This document shows positions 62,388 to 64,000 of a DNA stretch of 64,000 nucleotides, in pieces. Each line of letters starts with the position of its first letter. Position 1 is the stretch's first letter. A program made the position numbers and the translations under genes. A model generated the notes under the pieces. That model did not search any database. It was not told the DNA's origin and saw nothing but the letters and a program-made list of their open reading frames with translations. Source of the stretch: an uncultured Collinsella sp. GTDB lineage: Bacteria > Actinomycetota > Coriobacteriia > Coriobacteriales > Coriobacteriaceae. Location of the stretch: assembly GCA_902493985.1 (NCBI GenBank), contig CABURR010000001.1, forward strand, positions 25,350 through 89,349, given 5' to 3'.

Positions 62388-63614
62388 CTAGGCCTGGGCG
62401 GCAGCAGAGCTGGGGCCCTGGACCTTTGCCCACGTCTTGAGCGACAGCGTATCGATCTCGATAAAGCCGGCGCTGGCCTTCTCGTCAAACGTGGTGTCGC
62501 GGTCGTAGGTGGCCAGACCGTAGTCATACAGGCTAAACGGGCTCTTGCGGCCGACGACATGGCAGTTGCCCTTAAAGAACTTCAGGCGGACGGTACCGGT
62601 CACGAACTTCTGGGTATCGGCCATAAAGGCATCGAGCGCGTTCTTGAGCGGGCTGTACCACTGGCCGTTGTACACGGCGGTGGCCCAATCCTGCTCGAGC
62701 TTGATCTTGGTCTTGAGCAGGTCGCCCTCGACGCAGATGTCCTCGAGCGCCTTGTGGGCGGTGATGAGCGTCAGGGCGCCGGGAACCTCGTAGCACTCGC
62801 GGCTCTTAAGGCCCACCAGGCGATCCTCGACCAGATCGAGACGGCCAAAGCCATTGTCGCCGGAGATCTTGTTGAGGGCGATGACAATCTCGGAAAGCTT
62901 CATCTTCTTACCGTCGACGGCGACGGGCTTGCCGGCCTCAAACTCAATCTCGGTGTAGGTCGGGGTGTCCGGCGTGTCCTCGGGGTTCTTGGTCATAACC
63001 CATGCGTCGTCGAGCGGCTCGTTCCAGGGATCCTCCAGGTGACCGCACTCGATGGCGCGACCCCACAGGTTGTCGTCGATGGAATAGGGGTTGTCGTTGG
63101 CACCCTCGGGAACCGGCACGTTGTGGGCGTGGGCGTAGGCGACCTCGTCGGGACGGCACTTCAGATCCCACTCGCGAACCGGAGCGATAACCTTGAGCTC
63201 AGGGTCGAGGGCCTTGACGGCAGCCTCAAAACGAACCTGGTCGTTGCCCTTGCCGGTGCAGCCGTGGGCGACATACGTGGCGCCAAACTCGTGAGCGACC
63301 TCGACGAGCTTCTTGGCAAGCAGCGGACGGGACAGAGCAGAGAGCAGCGGATACTTGTTCTCGTACATGGAGTTGGCAGCGATGGCCTTGGTCAGGAACT
63401 CATCGGAGAACTCGTCGCGCAGGTCGAGCACCTGACAATCCAGAACGCCCAGGTCGAGAGCCTTCTGCTTCTTGGCATCCAGGCCGGTCTCCTCCTGGCC
63501 CACGTTGCCGCAGACGCAAACGACATCGAGATTCTTTTCGTCCTGGAGCCACTTGACACATACGGATGTATCAAGACCACCGGAATATGCGAGAACGACT
63601 TTTTCCTTGCTCAT
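62388..63614 (-). CDS. argG: Argininosuccinate synthase
   Basis: The 408-residue ATP-pyrophosphatase starts MSKEKVVLAYSGGLDTSVCV (AYSGGLDTS P-loop) and has ATYVAHGCTGKGNDQVRFE, KVIAPVREWDL, and DNLWGRAIECG. It joins citrulline and aspartate. ATG 63614 follows GAAAGGA. A leader of at least 280 bases, with a short arginine-rich ORF and a long inverted repeat, precedes it. Confidence 0.96.
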   Translation of the reverse strand: MSKEKVVLAYSGGLDTSVCVKWLQDEKNLDVVCVCGNVGQEETGLDAKKQKALDLGVLDCQVLDLRDEFSDEFLTKAIAANSMYENKYPLLSALSRPLLAKKLVEVAHEFGATYVAHGCTGKGNDQVRFEAAVKALDPELKVIAPVREWDLKCRPDEVAYAHAHNVPVPEGANDNPYSIDDNLWGRAIECGHLEDPWNEPLDDAWVMTKNPEDTPDTPTYTEIEFEAGKPVAVDGKKMKLSEIVIALNKISGDNGFGRLDLVEDRLVGLKSRECYEVPGALTLITAHKALEDICVEGDLLKTKIKLEQDWATAVYNGQWYSPLKNALDAFMADTQKFVTGTVRLKFFKGNCHVVGRKSPFSLYDYGLATYDRDTTFDEKASAGFIEIDTLSLKTWAKVQGPSSAAAQA

Positions 63615-63664
63615 GGCTGTTTCCTTTCGCCCTTGGTAGCTAGTTAGAACATCGGTCAGTTGCA

Positions 63665-63780
63665 AGTCATTTCGAGGTCAAAAACCGTGCAATATCAGGT
63701 TAAATAGCAAAAATCAGCACATACATGCCCTAGAAACATGCAGCAATGTCGTGCTAAAACCCAACGACCTCAAAATGACT
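63665..63780. promoter_or_regulatory. Long inverted repeat in the argG leader
   Basis: AGTCATTTTGAGGTC in the transcript pairs with GACCTCGAAATGACT (14 of 15, one G-U) across about 85 bases. Its upstream arm can also pair locally as CCTCAA/TTGAGG with bases 63784-63789, so two alternative folds are possible. Confidence 0.6.
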
Positions 63781-63819
63781 CTGTTGAGGCAATTCGCCCC
63801 ATGCGGACAGAGACGATTG

Positions 63820-63894
63820 TTATCGTCGTCGGGAAATTGCGCGCTGGCGTCGGATGGCATTGTCTGCAGTGGTGATGATCGTTACGAACTGCAT
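63820..63894 (-). CDS. Arginine-rich 24-codon leader ORF upstream of argG
   Basis: ATG 63894 follows AAAGGAGAGG and encodes 24 residues; six of the last ten are Arg (codons CGA, CGC, CGC, CGA, CGA, CGA before TAA at 63820-63822). This density, directly before an arginine biosynthesis gene, is what a translation-coupled attenuator leader would look like. A GACGAT/ATCGTC hairpin (63812-63827) spans its last codons. No protein role of its own is expected. Confidence 0.65.
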   Translation of the reverse strand: MQFVTIITTADNAIRRQRAISRRR

Positions 63895-64000
63895 CTGCCT
63901 CTCCTTTCACGTATCGCCGAGCGCAATTCAAATATCGCAAACGGTACCTTTTCCTCGGTAAGCGGCTCTTTTGCCGTCTCCGTTTTCGATGTTCGCTATA

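Noticed and set aside
63615..63819. T-box riboswitch in the argG leader
   Set aside because: No T-box sequence (AGGGTGG...ACCGCG) is visible, and T-box control of argG is not expected here; the leader ORF is a better explanation.
1..64000. CRISPR arrays, insertion sequences or prophage genes
   Set aside because: No regularly spaced direct repeats, transposase or phage structural genes are visible.

Overview
The window is high-GC DNA with tightly packed operons, mostly on the minus strand. Its gene content (a Hyf-type formate hydrogenlyase, selenocysteine machinery, two 2-hydroxyacyl-CoA-dehydratase-like proteins with an activase, and oligopeptide uptake) suggests a strictly anaerobic, fermentative gut actinobacterium of the class Coriobacteriia, most likely Collinsella. 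This assignment rests on gene content and style, not on a database match.

Region 1 (1-22,900) is a formate/selenium/molybdenum block, all on the minus strand. In transcription order it holds hydN, fdhF (a selenoprotein whose UGA codon is followed by a bSECIS-like hairpin), hyfA-hyfJ, the hydrogenase protease hycI and the formate channel focA. Then come a second molybdopterin oxidoreductase, selA, selB, the selenocysteine tRNA, mobA and a Cys-rich DUF3343 protein cut by the window edge. Together these genes would turn formate into H2 + CO2 and supply the Sec and molybdopterin cofactor needed.

Region 2 (22,900-26,800) holds a RelB-type antitoxin with a PIN-domain toxin, an unassigned protein flanked by two copies of a palindromic repeat, tRNA-Gly and tRNA-Pro, and a BrnQ branched-chain amino acid carrier.

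Region 3 (26,800-40,300) is one long run of minus-strand genes: a dehydratase-like protein, oppABCDF, a second dehydratase-like protein, its activase, a glycosyltransferase, selD (itself a UGA-containing selenoprotein), yedF, DUF3343 and a cysteine desulfurase/selenocysteine lyase-like enzyme.

Region 4 (40,300-46,000) is molybdate uptake (modABC; ModB carries an extra exported domain) and molybdopterin synthesis (mog/moaB and moeA), feeding the region 1 enzymes.

Region 5 (46,000-64,000) is mixed housekeeping: a CLC channel, a lipid kinase, a peptidyl-tRNA hydrolase-type release factor, xpt, an MFS exporter, metY, a redox-type Cys protein, yigZ, RNase P RNA, rpsA, a HAD phosphatase, a cysteine desulfidase-like protein, rpiB, ndk, argH, a 56-codon ORF and argG. 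An arginine-rich leader ORF precedes argG.

Two families of dispersed palindromic elements stand out. Family A has three copies with a compensatory base-pair change. Family B has four copies with a conserved internal loop held between stems whose sequences differ but still pair. Family B is the best candidate for something undescribed.
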